Origin: Planctomycetota bacterium
GTDB lineage: Bacteria > Planctomycetota > Phycisphaerae > Phycisphaerales > UBA1924
Assembly (NCBI GenBank): GCA_020831805.1
Contig: JAFIFX010000002.1
Span: forward strand, 186,001 to 250,000
Direction of reading: 5' to 3'
Length of the DNA: 64,000 nucleotides
In this document: positions 45,176-54,062 of the stretch, one piece after another
Numbering within the stretch: the first letter of the stretch is position 1
Layout of the letters: every line of letters starts with the position of its first letter
Translations under genes and position numbers: made by a program
Notes under the pieces: generated by a model
What the model saw: only the letters and a program-made list of their open reading frames with translations
Database searches by the model: none
What the model was told of the DNA's origin: nothing

Positions 45176-46384
45176 ATGGCCTCGATCGAGCCGTTCAGCA
45201 CGGAGGAGTTGTTGCGGGCGACGCGCGTGGCGGAGGGGTTGCACGCGGCTTGGACGGGGTGGTTGGGGGCATTTCCCTCGGATTGCCGGTCCGCCAGCGG
45301 GCTCAGCCGTGGGTTGGGGATCGATCGGACCACCTGCCAGCGCCTGGTCCACGCGGTCCGGGGCGGGTTCGAGGGCCCGGTGCTGCTGTCGCGGGTGCCG
45401 GGGGTGCCGGGGCTGCGCCGGTTGCTCGAGGCCGGGGCGGGGCGCGTCCCGGACGGCACCCGGGCCGCGACGGAGGAGGCGGTCGAGGCCTTCGCCAGCC
45501 TGATCGATGACCTGGGCGGGAGCCAGTCCCGCCTGATCCGGCGGTTGGACGCGACCGGGGGTGACCCGGAGATCGGTGGGGGGGCTGGAGACGATGAGGG
45601 GGATCGGCAGCGGTTGTTCGAGGCGGCGGCCCGGCTGACGGGGCGGTGGTCGGATCTGTGGATGGCGGTGTATCTGTTCGTGCCCGACGCGGAGCGACGC
45701 TGCATGCGCGTGCCGCGGATGTACGGGCTGCTGGGCCACCGGTCCACGCCGGACGCGGTGCCGCTGGTGATCCAGAACTTCGGCAGCGGGCGGGTCCGGG
45801 AGACGGACGCGGCGGCCGGGGCGGGGCCGGACCCCAGGGCCGCGGGGCTGGTCGAGTCGTTCTCGACGGATGCCGATGCGCTGGTCCGGGACGCCCGGGG
45901 GGGCGGGTTGCTGGCGCAGCGGGTGGACGCCGAGCCGGGGCAGGCCGGGCGGCCGATCGATCTGGTCTTCTCGTCGGTCGGCGAGAACCCGCACCCGCGG
46001 CTGAACGACCCGCGCGTGGCGAACCTGTGGGCGATGGTGCACTTCCCGGCGCGGGCGATGCTGTTCGACGCGTACATGCCGGTGACGGAGGCGCGATCGT
46101 CGCTGCCGTCGGTCGGGGTGCATCTGTGGGATCCGGGGATGGACCTGCACGCCCGGCCGGGCTGGCGGACGCGGTTCCCGAGCGGGCCGAAGCTGGCGTT
46201 GCTCGGGCGCGGGCTGGAGGGCGCGGCCTCGCCGCTGCATCGGCGGCATCCGGAGCTGACGCGGCTGGCGTTCGAATCGGCGGGGGTGGACCCGGACGAT
46301 TATGTCGGCTATCGGCTCGCGGTGCCGTTCCCGCTGTGGCGGACGGGGTACTGCATGAGTTTCGACTTCGGGGACGGGGGCTGA
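45176..46384 (+). CDS. hypothetical protein with N-terminal winged-helix-like region
   Basis: This protein of about 402 residues resembles planctomycete hypothetical proteins. The first 110 residues (ATRVAEGLHAAWTGWLGAFPSDCRSASGLSRGLGIDRTTCQRLVHAV) look like a helix-turn-helix domain. The rest is a mixed alpha/beta region (WMAVYLFVPDAERRCMRVPRMYGLLGHR, MLFDAYMPVTEARSSLPSVG). No catalytic motif is seen. It may be a transcription factor with a sensing domain. ATG 45176 is chosen over ATG 45101 because of a TATGGT box nine bases upstream and better coding character; the upstream start remains possible. Confidence 0.65.
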   Translation: MASIEPFSTEELLRATRVAEGLHAAWTGWLGAFPSDCRSASGLSRGLGIDRTTCQRLVHAVRGGFEGPVLLSRVPGVPGLRRLLEAGAGRVPDGTRAATEEAVEAFASLIDDLGGSQSRLIRRLDATGGDPEIGGGAGDDEGDRQRLFEAAARLTGRWSDLWMAVYLFVPDAERRCMRVPRMYGLLGHRSTPDAVPLVIQNFGSGRVRETDAAAGAGPDPRAAGLVESFSTDADALVRDARGGGLLAQRVDAEPGQAGRPIDLVFSSVGENPHPRLNDPRVANLWAMVHFPARAMLFDAYMPVTEARSSLPSVGVHLWDPGMDLHARPGWRTRFPSGPKLALLGRGLEGAASPLHRRHPELTRLAFESAGVDPDDYVGYRLAVPFPLWRTGYCMSFDFGDGG

Positions 46385-46387
46385 GTC

Positions 46388-47515
46388 TCAGGCCGGTGCC
46401 TGCGCCGCGGCGGCCGGGCAGGCCGGGAAGCAGTGGCGTGTCCGATTGGCGATGCGGACGAGGGCGAGCATGATCGGCACCTCGACGAGGACACCGACCA
46501 CGGTGACCAGCGCGGCGCCGGACTGGAGGCCGAAGATGGTGATGGCGACGGCGACGGCGAGTTCGAAGAAGTTGCTGGCGCCGATCATCGCCCCGGGCGC
46601 GGCGATGTTGTGCGGGATGCGCCAGATTTTCGCCCAGCCGTAGGCGATGAAGAAGATCAGGAATGTCTGGATGGTCAGCGGGATGGCGATGAGGAGGATG
46701 TGCAGGGGGTTGCTGAGGATCACATCGCCCTGGAACGCGAAGAGGAGGACGAGCGTGATGATCAGGGCGGCGGGGGTGACCTTCGCGGCGCGGGGCATGA
46801 ATACCCCGCTGAACCACTCGAACCCGCGTTTTTTGATGAGCACGAGGCGGGTGAGATAGGCCGCGGTGAGCGGGATCACGATGTAGAGGAGCACCGAGAG
46901 GCCGATGGTGTTCCACGGCACCGCGATGTCGGAGATGCCCAGCAGCAGGATGACGATCGGGGCGAAGGCGACGAGCATGATGAGGTCGTTGACCGAGACC
47001 TGGACGAGGGTGTAGGCGGCGTCGCCGCGGGTGAGGAAGCTCCAGACGAAGACCATGGCGGTGCAGGGGGCCGCGCCGAGGAGGATCGCGCCGGCGAGGT
47101 ACTGGCGGGCGAGGTCCTCGGGGATCCAGCGGCTGTAGATGACCATGAAGAACAGCCACGCGATCGCGAACATGGTGAACGGCTTGATCAGCCAGTTGAC
47201 CGAGGTCGTGACGATGAGGCCCTTGGGCTGTCGGCCGATGCGCAGGACCGACGCGAAGTCGATCATCAGCATCATGGGGAAGATCATGGCCCAGATGAGG
47301 ATCGCGACGGGGATCGAGACGCTGGCGTATTCGAATCGGGAGAGCGTCTCGGGCACTCCGGGGAGAAAGTACCCGACGCCGATGCCCGCGATGATCGCCA
47401 ACGCGACCCAGACGGTCAGCAGGCGTTCGAAGGTGTTCATGCCTTCGGTGGTCTTTGGTGCGGCGTCCGCGGCTGCATCATCGACGGCATCGGTCGCGGG
47501 CGTCGTGTCGGTCAT
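46388..47515 (-). CDS. arsenite efflux carrier, ACR3 family
   Basis: This 375-residue membrane protein has about ten helices and the ACR3 signature GAAPCTAMVFVWSFLTRGD, whose Cys takes part in arsenite export. FLPGVPETLSRFEYA, MMLMIDFASVLR and GAMIGASNFFELAVAVAI are further family blocks. The acidic N-terminal tail (MTDTTPATDAVDDAAADAA) is longer than usual. The start ATG 47515 is accepted although the frame is open further upstream. No arsR or arsC gene is adjacent. The stop lies 4 bases after that of the convergent hypothetical gene. Confidence 0.9.
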   Translation of the reverse strand: MTDTTPATDAVDDAAADAAPKTTEGMNTFERLLTVWVALAIIAGIGVGYFLPGVPETLSRFEYASVSIPVAILIWAMIFPMMLMIDFASVLRIGRQPKGLIVTTSVNWLIKPFTMFAIAWLFFMVIYSRWIPEDLARQYLAGAILLGAAPCTAMVFVWSFLTRGDAAYTLVQVSVNDLIMLVAFAPIVILLLGISDIAVPWNTIGLSVLLYIVIPLTAAYLTRLVLIKKRGFEWFSGVFMPRAAKVTPAALIITLVLLFAFQGDVILSNPLHILLIAIPLTIQTFLIFFIAYGWAKIWRIPHNIAAPGAMIGASNFFELAVAVAITIFGLQSGAALVTVVGVLVEVPIMLALVRIANRTRHCFPACPAAAAQAPA

Positions 47516-47877
47516 GGCGTCGGGGTCTCGGTGGTGATCTTGTCGGGCCGCGGGCGGGAGGGTGTTCGGGATGGTACCGCCGGGTCGTGCGCCGTGACCG
47601 GTGGCGCGGCGCGTGTGCGCGTTGACACGATCTGAACATGCGGGCGTGGCGGGCATGGCCTCGTGCTTCACGGCGGCGCGGCGCGCGCGGAGGGCGGCGA
47701 TCGACGACAGTGAGCAGCGCGGTCCGGATGCTCTGCCGGTGGGCGGCGGCGTTGCCGCTGTGGCGTGCGGGGCACAGCCCGGGTTCGGTTTTTGGGGGCC
47801 ACTCGTATGGGGTAAAATACCTGTCAACTGATTGCGGCCTGTCCGGATGATGCCCCGGGTGGGCCACCTATTTTCTA
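47516..47877. other. intergenic region without recognised gene
   Basis: This span separates the ACR3 gene from the promoter of the following PEP-CTERM gene. Open frames here are short and have no coding character. A TTGACA word lies on the minus strand near 47820, but no matching -10 box was found. Confidence 0.5.
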
Positions 47878-47905
47878 TTGACAGTTTGGCGGGAATCGGT
47901 AATCT
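47878..47905 (+). promoter_or_regulatory. sigma-70-type promoter of a PEP-CTERM gene
   Basis: TTGACA (47878-47883), a 16-base spacer and TAATCT (47900-47905) are close to consensus. The predicted transcript has a leader of about 105 bases before ATG 48016. Confidence 0.7.
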
Positions 47906-48015
47906 CACATGCGAGAGAAGGCTTATCGGGTTCCTTCGGGGACCGGGCGCAGGGCGGCGCATTCTCGTGGGGTGCGTCGTTTCTCCGCCGAAGAGAGAAG
48001 TTGAGAGGAAGAACC

Positions 48016-48810
48016 ATGATGCGCATTGGAACGATGACCGCTTGCGCGGTGGCGTTGGGCGTTGGCTGTGCGGCCCATGCCCAGACGGTGTACAGCACCG
48101 GCTTCGAGACGCCGAACTTCAACCTGGGTTCCGCGAACGGGCAGGACGGTTGGCTGAACGGCTCCAATACGGGCCAGGGCCAGTCGGTGTCGGGCAACTT
48201 CGCCCGGACCGGTGAGCAGAGCCTGGAGTGGGACCTGACCGGCACCTTCCAGAGCTTCGCGAGCGTTCGGCGCGCGATGGCGGGCCAGAACGGCGGGATC
48301 TCGGCATCGACGCCGCTGGAGATCTCTGTGTGGATGTTCGTCACCGGGAACTCCGGCGCAAACCGCCTTTTCGGCATCTACGCGATGAACGGCAGCACGA
48401 GCACGCTCGGCGGCACGAGCCTCGGTCTGACCATTGGCGGTGACGGCGTGGTCCGCACGGGGACGACCTGGGGCTCGACCTACCAGGGCGGCGGGCTGTT
48501 CCAGAGCAGCGCGCTGCTTGATAACTGGGTGCAGGTCCGCCTGACCTATGACGGGGTGGGCGGCTCAGCCGCGATCCTTGATTCGGGCATGAACGAGCTG
48601 TTCTCCACGAGCTTCGGATCCGTGTCGCTCGCGAACGCGAACGGCGGCGGGGAGTGGGGCGTGAACCTCGGCACGGACTGGTTCGCGACGACGGACCGCG
48701 AGGGTCTGGCGTACATGGATGACCTGATGATCCGTGTGATTCCCGCGCCGACCGGCGTGCTCGCGCTCGGCGCGGGGCTGGCGCTCGTCGGCGGTCGGCG
48801 TCGGCGCTGA
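48016..48810 (+). CDS. secreted PEP-CTERM protein with laminin-G-like fold
   Basis: This 264-residue protein has a signal peptide (MMRIGTMTACAVALGVGCAAHAQ). A laminin-G/concanavalin-like beta-sandwich follows (YSTGFETPNFNLGSANGQDGW, ISVWMFVTGNSGANRLFGI, WVQVRLTYDGVGGSAAILD). The sorting tail is VIPAPTGVLALGAGLALVGGRRRR. A GAGAGGAAG ribosome-binding site lies 10 bases before the first of two ATG codons. A terminator follows. It probably binds a surface carbohydrate or matrix; this is inferred. Confidence 0.88.
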   Translation: MMRIGTMTACAVALGVGCAAHAQTVYSTGFETPNFNLGSANGQDGWLNGSNTGQGQSVSGNFARTGEQSLEWDLTGTFQSFASVRRAMAGQNGGISASTPLEISVWMFVTGNSGANRLFGIYAMNGSTSTLGGTSLGLTIGGDGVVRTGTTWGSTYQGGGLFQSSALLDNWVQVRLTYDGVGGSAAILDSGMNELFSTSFGSVSLANANGGGEWGVNLGTDWFATTDREGLAYMDDLMIRVIPAPTGVLALGAGLALVGGRRRR

Positions 48811-48837
48811 TCGGTTGCTTCTCTTGCTACTTCGAGA

Positions 48838-48863
48838 CCCCGGGCCCCCGCCCGGGGTTTTTT
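48838..48863 (+). terminator. Rho-independent terminator of a PEP-CTERM gene
   Basis: CCCCGGGC, a CCCC loop, GCCCGGGG and then TTTTTT. It starts 28 bases after the stop. Confidence 0.9.
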
Positions 48864-48889
48864 CGTGGAGCCTTCGGCGCGCGGGGGTA

Positions 48890-50290
48890 TCAGTCCGGCG
48901 GTCCGTCCTCCGGCAGGCTGACGCGGCGGCGCTGGGCCACGGCCAGCGCGAAGAGGACGCTGCCGACCGCGAGCATCGCGAGGGTGACCAGCACGGACCC
49001 GAGGCTGACCCGGGTCAGCAGGGCGAGGCAGACCAGGACCGCGAGGATGGGGATGGCCGGCCCGCCGGGCAGGCGGATCAGGCCGGGTGCGTCGCCGGCG
49101 GCCTTGCGGACCCTGGGCATCGCGGCGATGCAGGTCAGGAAGATGAGCAGGCGTGTGAAGACGCTGAGGACGGCGAGCCACACGAAGCTGCCCGACGCGG
49201 CGAGGAGGAAGGCCGCGACGCCGTAGATGATGACGGAGTTCCACGGGGTCTCGTGTTTGGGGTGGACGCTGGCGAAGGCGGCGGGGAGCTGGCCGTCGAG
49301 CCCGAGGCGGTAGGTGATGCGCGGGCTGGAGAACATGTTTCCGACGAGGTTGCCGCCGACGGAGGCGATGATGGCGAACAGCACGATGAACGCGCCGATC
49401 GGGCCGAGCAGGGCGTCGCCGGCCTCGACCACCGGGTGATCGGAGCCGGCCAGATCCGGCACGAGGCGGCGTGTGGCGACCTGCACCAGCACATACACGC
49501 CTGTGACGATGACGAGCGCGAGCAGGAGGGCGCGCGGCATGTCGCGCTGGGGGTTACGGGATTCGCCGCCCGGGACGAGCCCGGACTCGAAGCCGACATA
49601 GGTGTAGATCACCAGCAGGACCGCCGCGCCGAGGTCGCCCAGGCCGGGCGGCTGGGCCACGGCCGTGAACACGGCCCGGTCCAGGCCGATCAGGCCGATG
49701 GCCGCCAGTGCGACAAGCGGGAGCAGCTTGAGCACGGTGAGCACGCCGAGCGACTGCATGGCCGCCCGGACGCCGATGAGGTTGATCCAGACCAGCGCGG
49801 CGCAGAGGGCGAAGAGCATGCCGATGCGGGTCGCGTCGCCCATGTGCTCGGGGAAGAAGTAGCCGATGGAGACGACGATGAGATTGAGATTCGCGGCGAA
49901 GCCGGTCAGGCGGGCGATGTAGAAGGCCCAGCCGATCTGGAATCCGACGAAGGGGCCGAAGGCCGTTCGGGCGTAGAGGACCGGGCCGCCGGTGGAGTTG
50001 AACGCGCTGGCGAGTTGGGCGAAGCAGAGCATGATGGGGGCGATGGCCAGGGCGCAGAGGGCGAAGATCCAGGGGCTGAAGGCCCCGGCGAGGAGTTCGG
50101 CCCCGGCGGGCACGGCGAAGATGCCCGCCCCGATCATGCCGTTGATGATGAGCAGCCAGAGGGCCCAGAGCCCGAGCCGACGCACGAGTGGCTCGGGGGC
50201 GCCGGCGAGGGTCGGGGCGGGTTCGTCGGTCTGCTGCGTCAAGGGGGGCAGTGTACCGGCGGCGGGCGGGAGGGGGGTGCGGCTGGGCAT
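48890..50290 (-). CDS. APC superfamily amino acid permease
   Basis: This 466-residue permease is of the amino acid-polyamine-organocation superfamily. GLWALWLLIINGMIGAGIFAVPAG is the first helix with the unwound GMIGAGIF substrate loop. About twelve helices follow (ALCALAIAPIMLCFAQLASAF, YTYVGFESGLVPGGESRNP). The substrate is unknown. ATG 50290 is preferred because the upstream residues are poorly ordered. The gene is divergent from the tRNA-fMet and has no visible Shine-Dalgarno. Confidence 0.88.
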   Translation of the reverse strand: MPSRTPLPPAAGTLPPLTQQTDEPAPTLAGAPEPLVRRLGLWALWLLIINGMIGAGIFAVPAGAELLAGAFSPWIFALCALAIAPIMLCFAQLASAFNSTGGPVLYARTAFGPFVGFQIGWAFYIARLTGFAANLNLIVVSIGYFFPEHMGDATRIGMLFALCAALVWINLIGVRAAMQSLGVLTVLKLLPLVALAAIGLIGLDRAVFTAVAQPPGLGDLGAAVLLVIYTYVGFESGLVPGGESRNPQRDMPRALLLALVIVTGVYVLVQVATRRLVPDLAGSDHPVVEAGDALLGPIGAFIVLFAIIASVGGNLVGNMFSSPRITYRLGLDGQLPAAFASVHPKHETPWNSVIIYGVAAFLLAASGSFVWLAVLSVFTRLLIFLTCIAAMPRVRKAAGDAPGLIRLPGGPAIPILAVLVCLALLTRVSLGSVLVTLAMLAVGSVLFALAVAQRRRVSLPEDGPPD

Positions 50291-50394
50291 CAAGCCGCGG
50301 GTCCGGGTCTCGCCGGGGATGTTCTCAGGCCGGGCGATGGGCAGTGGGCCATGCTTGAAGCGGGCGGGGGTGGGGCCTACGATCCCGTCCTGAT

Positions 50395-50470
<76 letters not shown>

Positions 50471-50480
50471 TTTTGAATCA

Positions 50481-50514
50481 CAAGGGCCCGCGTCACGCGG
50501 GCCCTTGTCTGTTT
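50481..50514 (+). terminator. Rho-independent terminator of the tRNA
   Basis: CAAGGGCCCGCG (50481-50492) pairs with CGCGGGCCCTTG (50496-50507) and runs into TCTGTTTT. Confidence 0.9.
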
Positions 50515-50631
50515 TGGTGATGTGCGGCTGTCTGGGCGGCGTTGGCAGCTCTGTGTTGGTGGTCGGTTGAGGTTTCGTGTGGGCGCGTTTGGTTGGCTGT
50601 GGAGCGCGTGCACCGGTTGCTCCGGTCGGGG

Positions 50632-51213
50632 CTAGGTTCCTGGTTTCGCTTCTTCACGCTGGTATTCGAGGCGGAGGAACTCGAACCATTCGCCGTCGTC
50701 GGGCATGAGGATCTGGGAGTGCATGGACCATTGGTCTGCGTCCTTGAGCCGGATGAGCACGCGGAAGTCGGCGGGCTGGTCGGGGTCTCCCATGAACGGT
50801 CCTTTGGTGTTCAGGGTGAGCGTGTTTCCTTCTTCGTCGAGGGTGCCGGTGTAGGACCAGAGGGTCGACTGCATCGAGCTGACATAGGTGGCGACGAACT
50901 TCTCGATAACGGGGTCGTAGCCGACCGTGAGGATGGCGTTGATGGTGACGCCCTCGACCTCGCTGAGGAACTCCGAGACGAGCCATTGGCGGCCGAGCAT
51001 GCGGGCGGATTCCTTGCCCTCGAACCGGTACGGTTCCTGGTCCGGGTCCATCACGGCGTACGAGGTAGCGGTCCACTTGCCGGTGAGGCGTTCAAGGAAG
51101 GCGGCCGGGTTTGCGGGCTGGGTCTGGGGGTGGTCGGTGGGCTCGTCGCCTGCGATGGCGAATCCAACGGTGGCGATGGTCACGGCGGCGAGTGCTGCGA
51201 TGATCCGTTTCAT
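50632..51213 (-). CDS. DUF1579-like secreted protein
   Basis: This 193-residue protein has a signal peptide (MKRIIAALAAVTIATVGFAIAG). It then has the DUF1579 pattern: FLERLTGKWTAT, GRQWLVSEFLSEVEG, GYDPVIEKFVATYVSSM and LLTLN/GPFM segments. The function of the family is not known. It is the last gene of a minus-strand operon with the SRPBCC, VOC and ArsR genes, an association common for these families. The gap to the SRPBCC gene is 89 bases. Confidence 0.85.
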   Translation of the reverse strand: MKRIIAALAAVTIATVGFAIAGDEPTDHPQTQPANPAAFLERLTGKWTATSYAVMDPDQEPYRFEGKESARMLGRQWLVSEFLSEVEGVTINAILTVGYDPVIEKFVATYVSSMQSTLWSYTGTLDEEGNTLTLNTKGPFMGDPDQPADFRVLIRLKDADQWSMHSQILMPDDGEWFEFLRLEYQREEAKPGT

Positions 51214-51302
51214 GCTGTGTGCTCCTGTGCTTTGGGTTCAATCAAGGCTGTCCGCGGCGAGCCCTCTGAAGCGACTCCGCCGCGCTTGCGTGGTCGGTGC
51301 AC

Positions 51303-51896
51303 TCATGGCGCGAGCGTCTCGGCGAGTTTGTCCAGGCACTGCTCGAGCCCCTGGCGGGACAGGTTGATGGCGTCCTGCGATTCGTAGCCGTACTCGATGA
51401 TGGTCAGGCGGGTGCCGCCGTCATCCGTCGGCTCGAAGATGAGGACATGGGGGACCTCGGCGGGGATGCCGGGGGGGAGCCCGAGTTCGGACGGGTGGAG
51501 CGGTGCGCCGTGCTCATCGGAGAACCGCACGACGAAGTCGAGGCGGTGCGGATGGACGATCGTAGAGTATGTCCATGTGTTGTAGTACACCGTGCCGCCG
51601 AACTCGGGCGGCGCCTGCATCGCGACGAGCGATGTGCCGCCGACGCGCACATCCATGTCGGCCACGGGGCATGTGAAGCCGCGCGGTCCCCACCAGCGTT
51701 GCAGTGTTTCGCCGCTGGTCCATGCTTCCCAGACGAGTTCCGGCGGCGCCTCGAACGACCGGGCGGTGGCGAAGTCGGTCCGCGGGTTCTGCGGGGGGAC
51801 GGGGGGTGTGTCGGCCTGTCTCTGCGACGCGCACCCTGCGATGAGCGCGGCCGGAACGGCGAGCATGGTCAAAGATCTGATCGCCTTGCGCATCAC
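51303..51896 (-). CDS. SRPBCC (AHSA1-like) lipoprotein
   Basis: This 197-residue protein has a lipobox LIAGC (Cys22) after a signal peptide, then an SRPBCC/START-like domain: FEAPPELVWEAWTSGETLQRWWGPRGF is the typical AHSA1 opening, and DGGTRLTIIEYGYES is near the C-terminus. Such domains bind hydrophobic ligands. A lipid-anchored version is unusual, because AHSA1-like proteins are mostly cytosolic. The start overlaps the VOC stop (ATGA). Confidence 0.87.
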   Translation of the reverse strand: MMRKAIRSLTMLAVPAALIAGCASQRQADTPPVPPQNPRTDFATARSFEAPPELVWEAWTSGETLQRWWGPRGFTCPVADMDVRVGGTSLVAMQAPPEFGGTVYYNTWTYSTIVHPHRLDFVVRFSDEHGAPLHPSELGLPPGIPAEVPHVLIFEPTDDGGTRLTIIEYGYESQDAINLSRQGLEQCLDKLAETLAP

Positions 51897-52288
51897 TGGT
51901 CCTTCATCTGAGCAAGCTGGATCAGGTTGCCGCAGGTGTCATCGAGCACCGCGGTGATGACGGGGCCGAAGTCCGTCGGCGGCTGGGTGAAGCGGACGCC
52001 GGCTTCGCTTAGGCGCTTGTGCTCGGCTTCGATGTCGTCGACGCCGAACTGGGCCATGGGGATGCCGTCCTCGATCATCGCGGCCTTGAACCGCTTGGCG
52101 GCGGGGTGCCCGTCCGGTTCGAGCAGGAGTTCCGTGCCGTCCGGTTCGTGCTTGCCGACCACGGTGAGCCAGCGGGATGGATCCCCGAGCGCGACATCGT
52201 GCTTTTTCACGAAGCCGAGCGTCTCGGTGTAGAACCGTTCGGCTTTCGCCTGGTCATCGAAGAGAACGCTTGTGAGGATGATTCTCAT
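51893..52288 (-). CDS. VOC (glyoxalase/bleomycin-resistance) family protein
   Basis: This 131-residue protein has the paired beta-alpha-beta-beta-beta motifs of the vicinal oxygen chelate family: DDQAKAERFYTETLGF at the start and VLDDTCGNLIQLAQM at the end. Putative ligand positions are present, though the second is not typical of glyoxalase I. The enzyme activity is unknown. Its ATG lies 33 bases inside the 3' end of the ArsR frame and its stop overlaps the SRPBCC start, so the three genes form a tight unit. Confidence 0.88.
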   Translation of the reverse strand: MRIILTSVLFDDQAKAERFYTETLGFVKKHDVALGDPSRWLTVVGKHEPDGTELLLEPDGHPAAKRFKAAMIEDGIPMAQFGVDDIEAEHKRLSEAGVRFTQPPTDFGPVITAVLDDTCGNLIQLAQMKDQ

Positions 52289-52592
52289 ATGTGGGTCCTT
52301 TGCGCTGCTTGTCGGGCTTCACTTTCTTCGCCGGCCAGCGCTTCGCGATCGAGCGCAGCGGCTCGCCGTTGAACCAGTGGAACTTGTAGCGGCCGTCGCG
52401 TTCGGTGATGACCAGCCCTGCCGATTCGAGGATCTCGATATATTGGGAAATGGCCTAGCGCGATGACTCGATGCCGTGCTTCATGATGAGGCAGCCGCAG
52501 AGTTCGAACAGTGTCTGGCCGTTGCGATCGACCAACTCGTCCAGGATGGCTCGTCTCGTAGGATCCGCGATGGCTCGGTAGATTTCGTTCAT
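52254..52592 (-). pseudogene. ArsR-type regulator with an in-frame amber codon
   Basis: The start MNEIYRAIADPTRRAILDEL is the classic ArsR N-terminus. The frame stops at TAG 52455-52457, after MKHGIESSR. Reading through, the same frame continues as AISQYIEILESAGLV, ITERDGRYKFHWFNGEPLRS and a basic tail to TGA 52254-52256, a complete winged-helix protein. The TAG stands where the family usually has Gln (SRQAISQ), one C-to-T change from CAG. Either the gene is a fresh pseudogene, the base is an error, or the amber is suppressed. The downstream genes seem intact. Promoter and operator are in place. Confidence 0.85.
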
Positions 52593-52598
52593 AAATAC

Positions 52599-52614
52599 GC
52601 AAGCGTGCACTTGC
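52599..52614. promoter_or_regulatory. inverted repeat, possible ArsR operator
   Basis: GCAAG-N6-CTTGC lies seven bases before the ArsR start codon and downstream of the -10 box. Its position fits autoregulation by a dimeric repressor. Confidence 0.55.
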
Positions 52615-52628
52615 CTGAATCCTTGGTT

Positions 52629-52656
52629 ATTGTGCAAAGGAATGCTTGCCTGTCAA
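52629..52656 (-). promoter_or_regulatory. sigma-70-type promoter of the ArsR-VOC-SRPBCC-DUF1579 operon
   Basis: On the minus strand TTGACA (52651-52656), a 16-base spacer and CACAAT (52629-52634). The leader to ATG 52592 is about 30 bases. Confidence 0.6.
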
Positions 52657-53031
52657 GCGTCATGGTCACATTCTTTGGCTGGCGCGGCTCGTGTCCCCCT
52701 TTCCCCCGGTCGGTGGTGCTGATTGAGAGAAGGGGGGCTTCGGAGGCGGGGGGCGAGGGCTGCGCTCGCCGGGGTCGTCATCCGGGCCATGGTCGGACTG
52801 GGTCTGGCTGGCACACCAGATAGTCGGGCGGCTTGGATGCGGCCTTGCGATCTGCGTGCTCGGTGCGAGCAAGGGGCGTATCGGGTTCAGTTGCGGGAGC
52901 GGATGATGGATTGTTCTGTGGCTTCGGGCTGCTACAGATATTGCTGGGATCGCCTCTCGGCCAGAGCACCTGTTGGCGGTGTGGAGGTACGCTTCCGGGC
53001 AGCCCTTGCCACGGTACACCCCTGCTGGGCG
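52657..53031. other. intergenic region without recognised gene
   Basis: Open frames here on both strands are low-complexity and lack family motifs. The stretch lies between the ArsR promoter and the carbonic anhydrase stop. Nothing is seen in it apart from a GC-rich segment around 52690-52790. Confidence 0.45.
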
Positions 53032-53643
53032 TCAGTCATAGAAGTCGACCACACCCGACTCGAGGTCATACATGCAGCCGGCGATCTTGACTTCATTGTT
53101 CTCCACCATTTCAGCAATGATGGGGCTGTTCTGCAGGATCTTTTCCATGTTCAGCAACACATTCTGCTTGCCCACGGCGGCGACGAAGGACTTGTCCTCG
53201 GATGTGGCCTTGCCGCGGGTCTCCGTGACCGACGCGACCGCGGGTTTCAGGTTCGCGAGCATGGGCGTGATGTTGCCCAGCTTGACATCATCCACCGCTG
53301 CCTTGACCGCGCCGCAGTCGCTGTGACCCATGATCAGAATCAGCTTGGAACCGGATACCTTGCAGGCAAACTCGATGCTGCTAAGGATGTCGGTGTTGAC
53401 GAAGTTGCCGGCCACGCGGGCGTTGAATATATCGCCAAGGCCTTTATCGAAGATAATCTCAGCCGGTTTGCGTGAGTCGATGCAGCCCAGGACGATGGCG
53501 TGCGGTGTCTGTCCCAACGCGGTGCGCTTCACATCGATCAGTTGATCGCGAAACTGCAGCCTGCCTTCCAGAAATCTCTGGTTCCCGATCTTGAATTTCT
53601 CTAGGATCTCGTGGGGGCTCATTTGGGGTTTGAGTTCTCGCAC
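53032..53643 (-). CDS. beta-class carbonic anhydrase
   Basis: This protein of about 203 residues interconverts CO2 and bicarbonate. Zinc ligands are Cys54 (VLGCIDSRKP, with the Asp56-Arg58 dyad), His107 and Cys110 (MGHSDCGAVKAA). RVAGNFVNTDIL and IAGCMYDLESGVVDFYD are further conserved blocks; the last is typical of this beta-class branch. GTG 53643 is chosen because GAGAGGAG lies six bases upstream; ATG 53664 or ATG 53733 are alternatives. Lower G+C than most neighbours. It stands alone. Confidence 0.93.
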   Translation of the reverse strand: MRELKPQMSPHEILEKFKIGNQRFLEGRLQFRDQLIDVKRTALGQTPHAIVLGCIDSRKPAEIIFDKGLGDIFNARVAGNFVNTDILSSIEFACKVSGSKLILIMGHSDCGAVKAAVDDVKLGNITPMLANLKPAVASVTETRGKATSEDKSFVAAVGKQNVLLNMEKILQNSPIIAEMVENNEVKIAGCMYDLESGVVDFYD

Positions 53644-54062
53644 ACTGGTCTCCTCTCGTAGCATTGGTCGACTGTCATTGTTGATGACCGACTGCTTTCG
53701 TGGTACTGATTGAGTATGGGCAAAGGGTGTCATGGCTCTCTTTATTCCGTCTGCAAGGAGGCTGCCCCGAAATGCCGCCGTGGTGATCAGCGATTTGTCG
53801 CCAGGGGGCCGTGATCGGCCTGCACGCCGGGCTGCTCGGCGATCGAGGGTGGTGATCGGCAGGGTGTGGGATGAAAGTTTTGTCATGCCCGGCGTGGCGG
53901 CCGGTGGGAGGCGGGTGTCTATACCATCACGGGCTTTGTGCGCTCTGTGGAATCTATTCACTCGGGGTTTGATGCGGTCGAAGACGCGTTGCCGGTCATG
54001 GCAACAGGGAGGCGTGCTGCAGTGCTGATGCCATGGAACTGCCTCTGGGCTGAGAGGCGCTG
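53644..54062. other. intergenic region between carbonic anhydrase and P-type ATPase
   Basis: No gene is recognised. The region holds both 5' ends (divergent) and some short GATC- and GGC-rich repeats. No clear promoter pair was found by eye. Confidence 0.4.

Noticed and set aside
52723..53475. 250-codon + strand frame over the carbonic anhydrase gene
   Set aside because: It is complementary to the carbonic anhydrase with its intact zinc ligands, and its own translation shows no motif.
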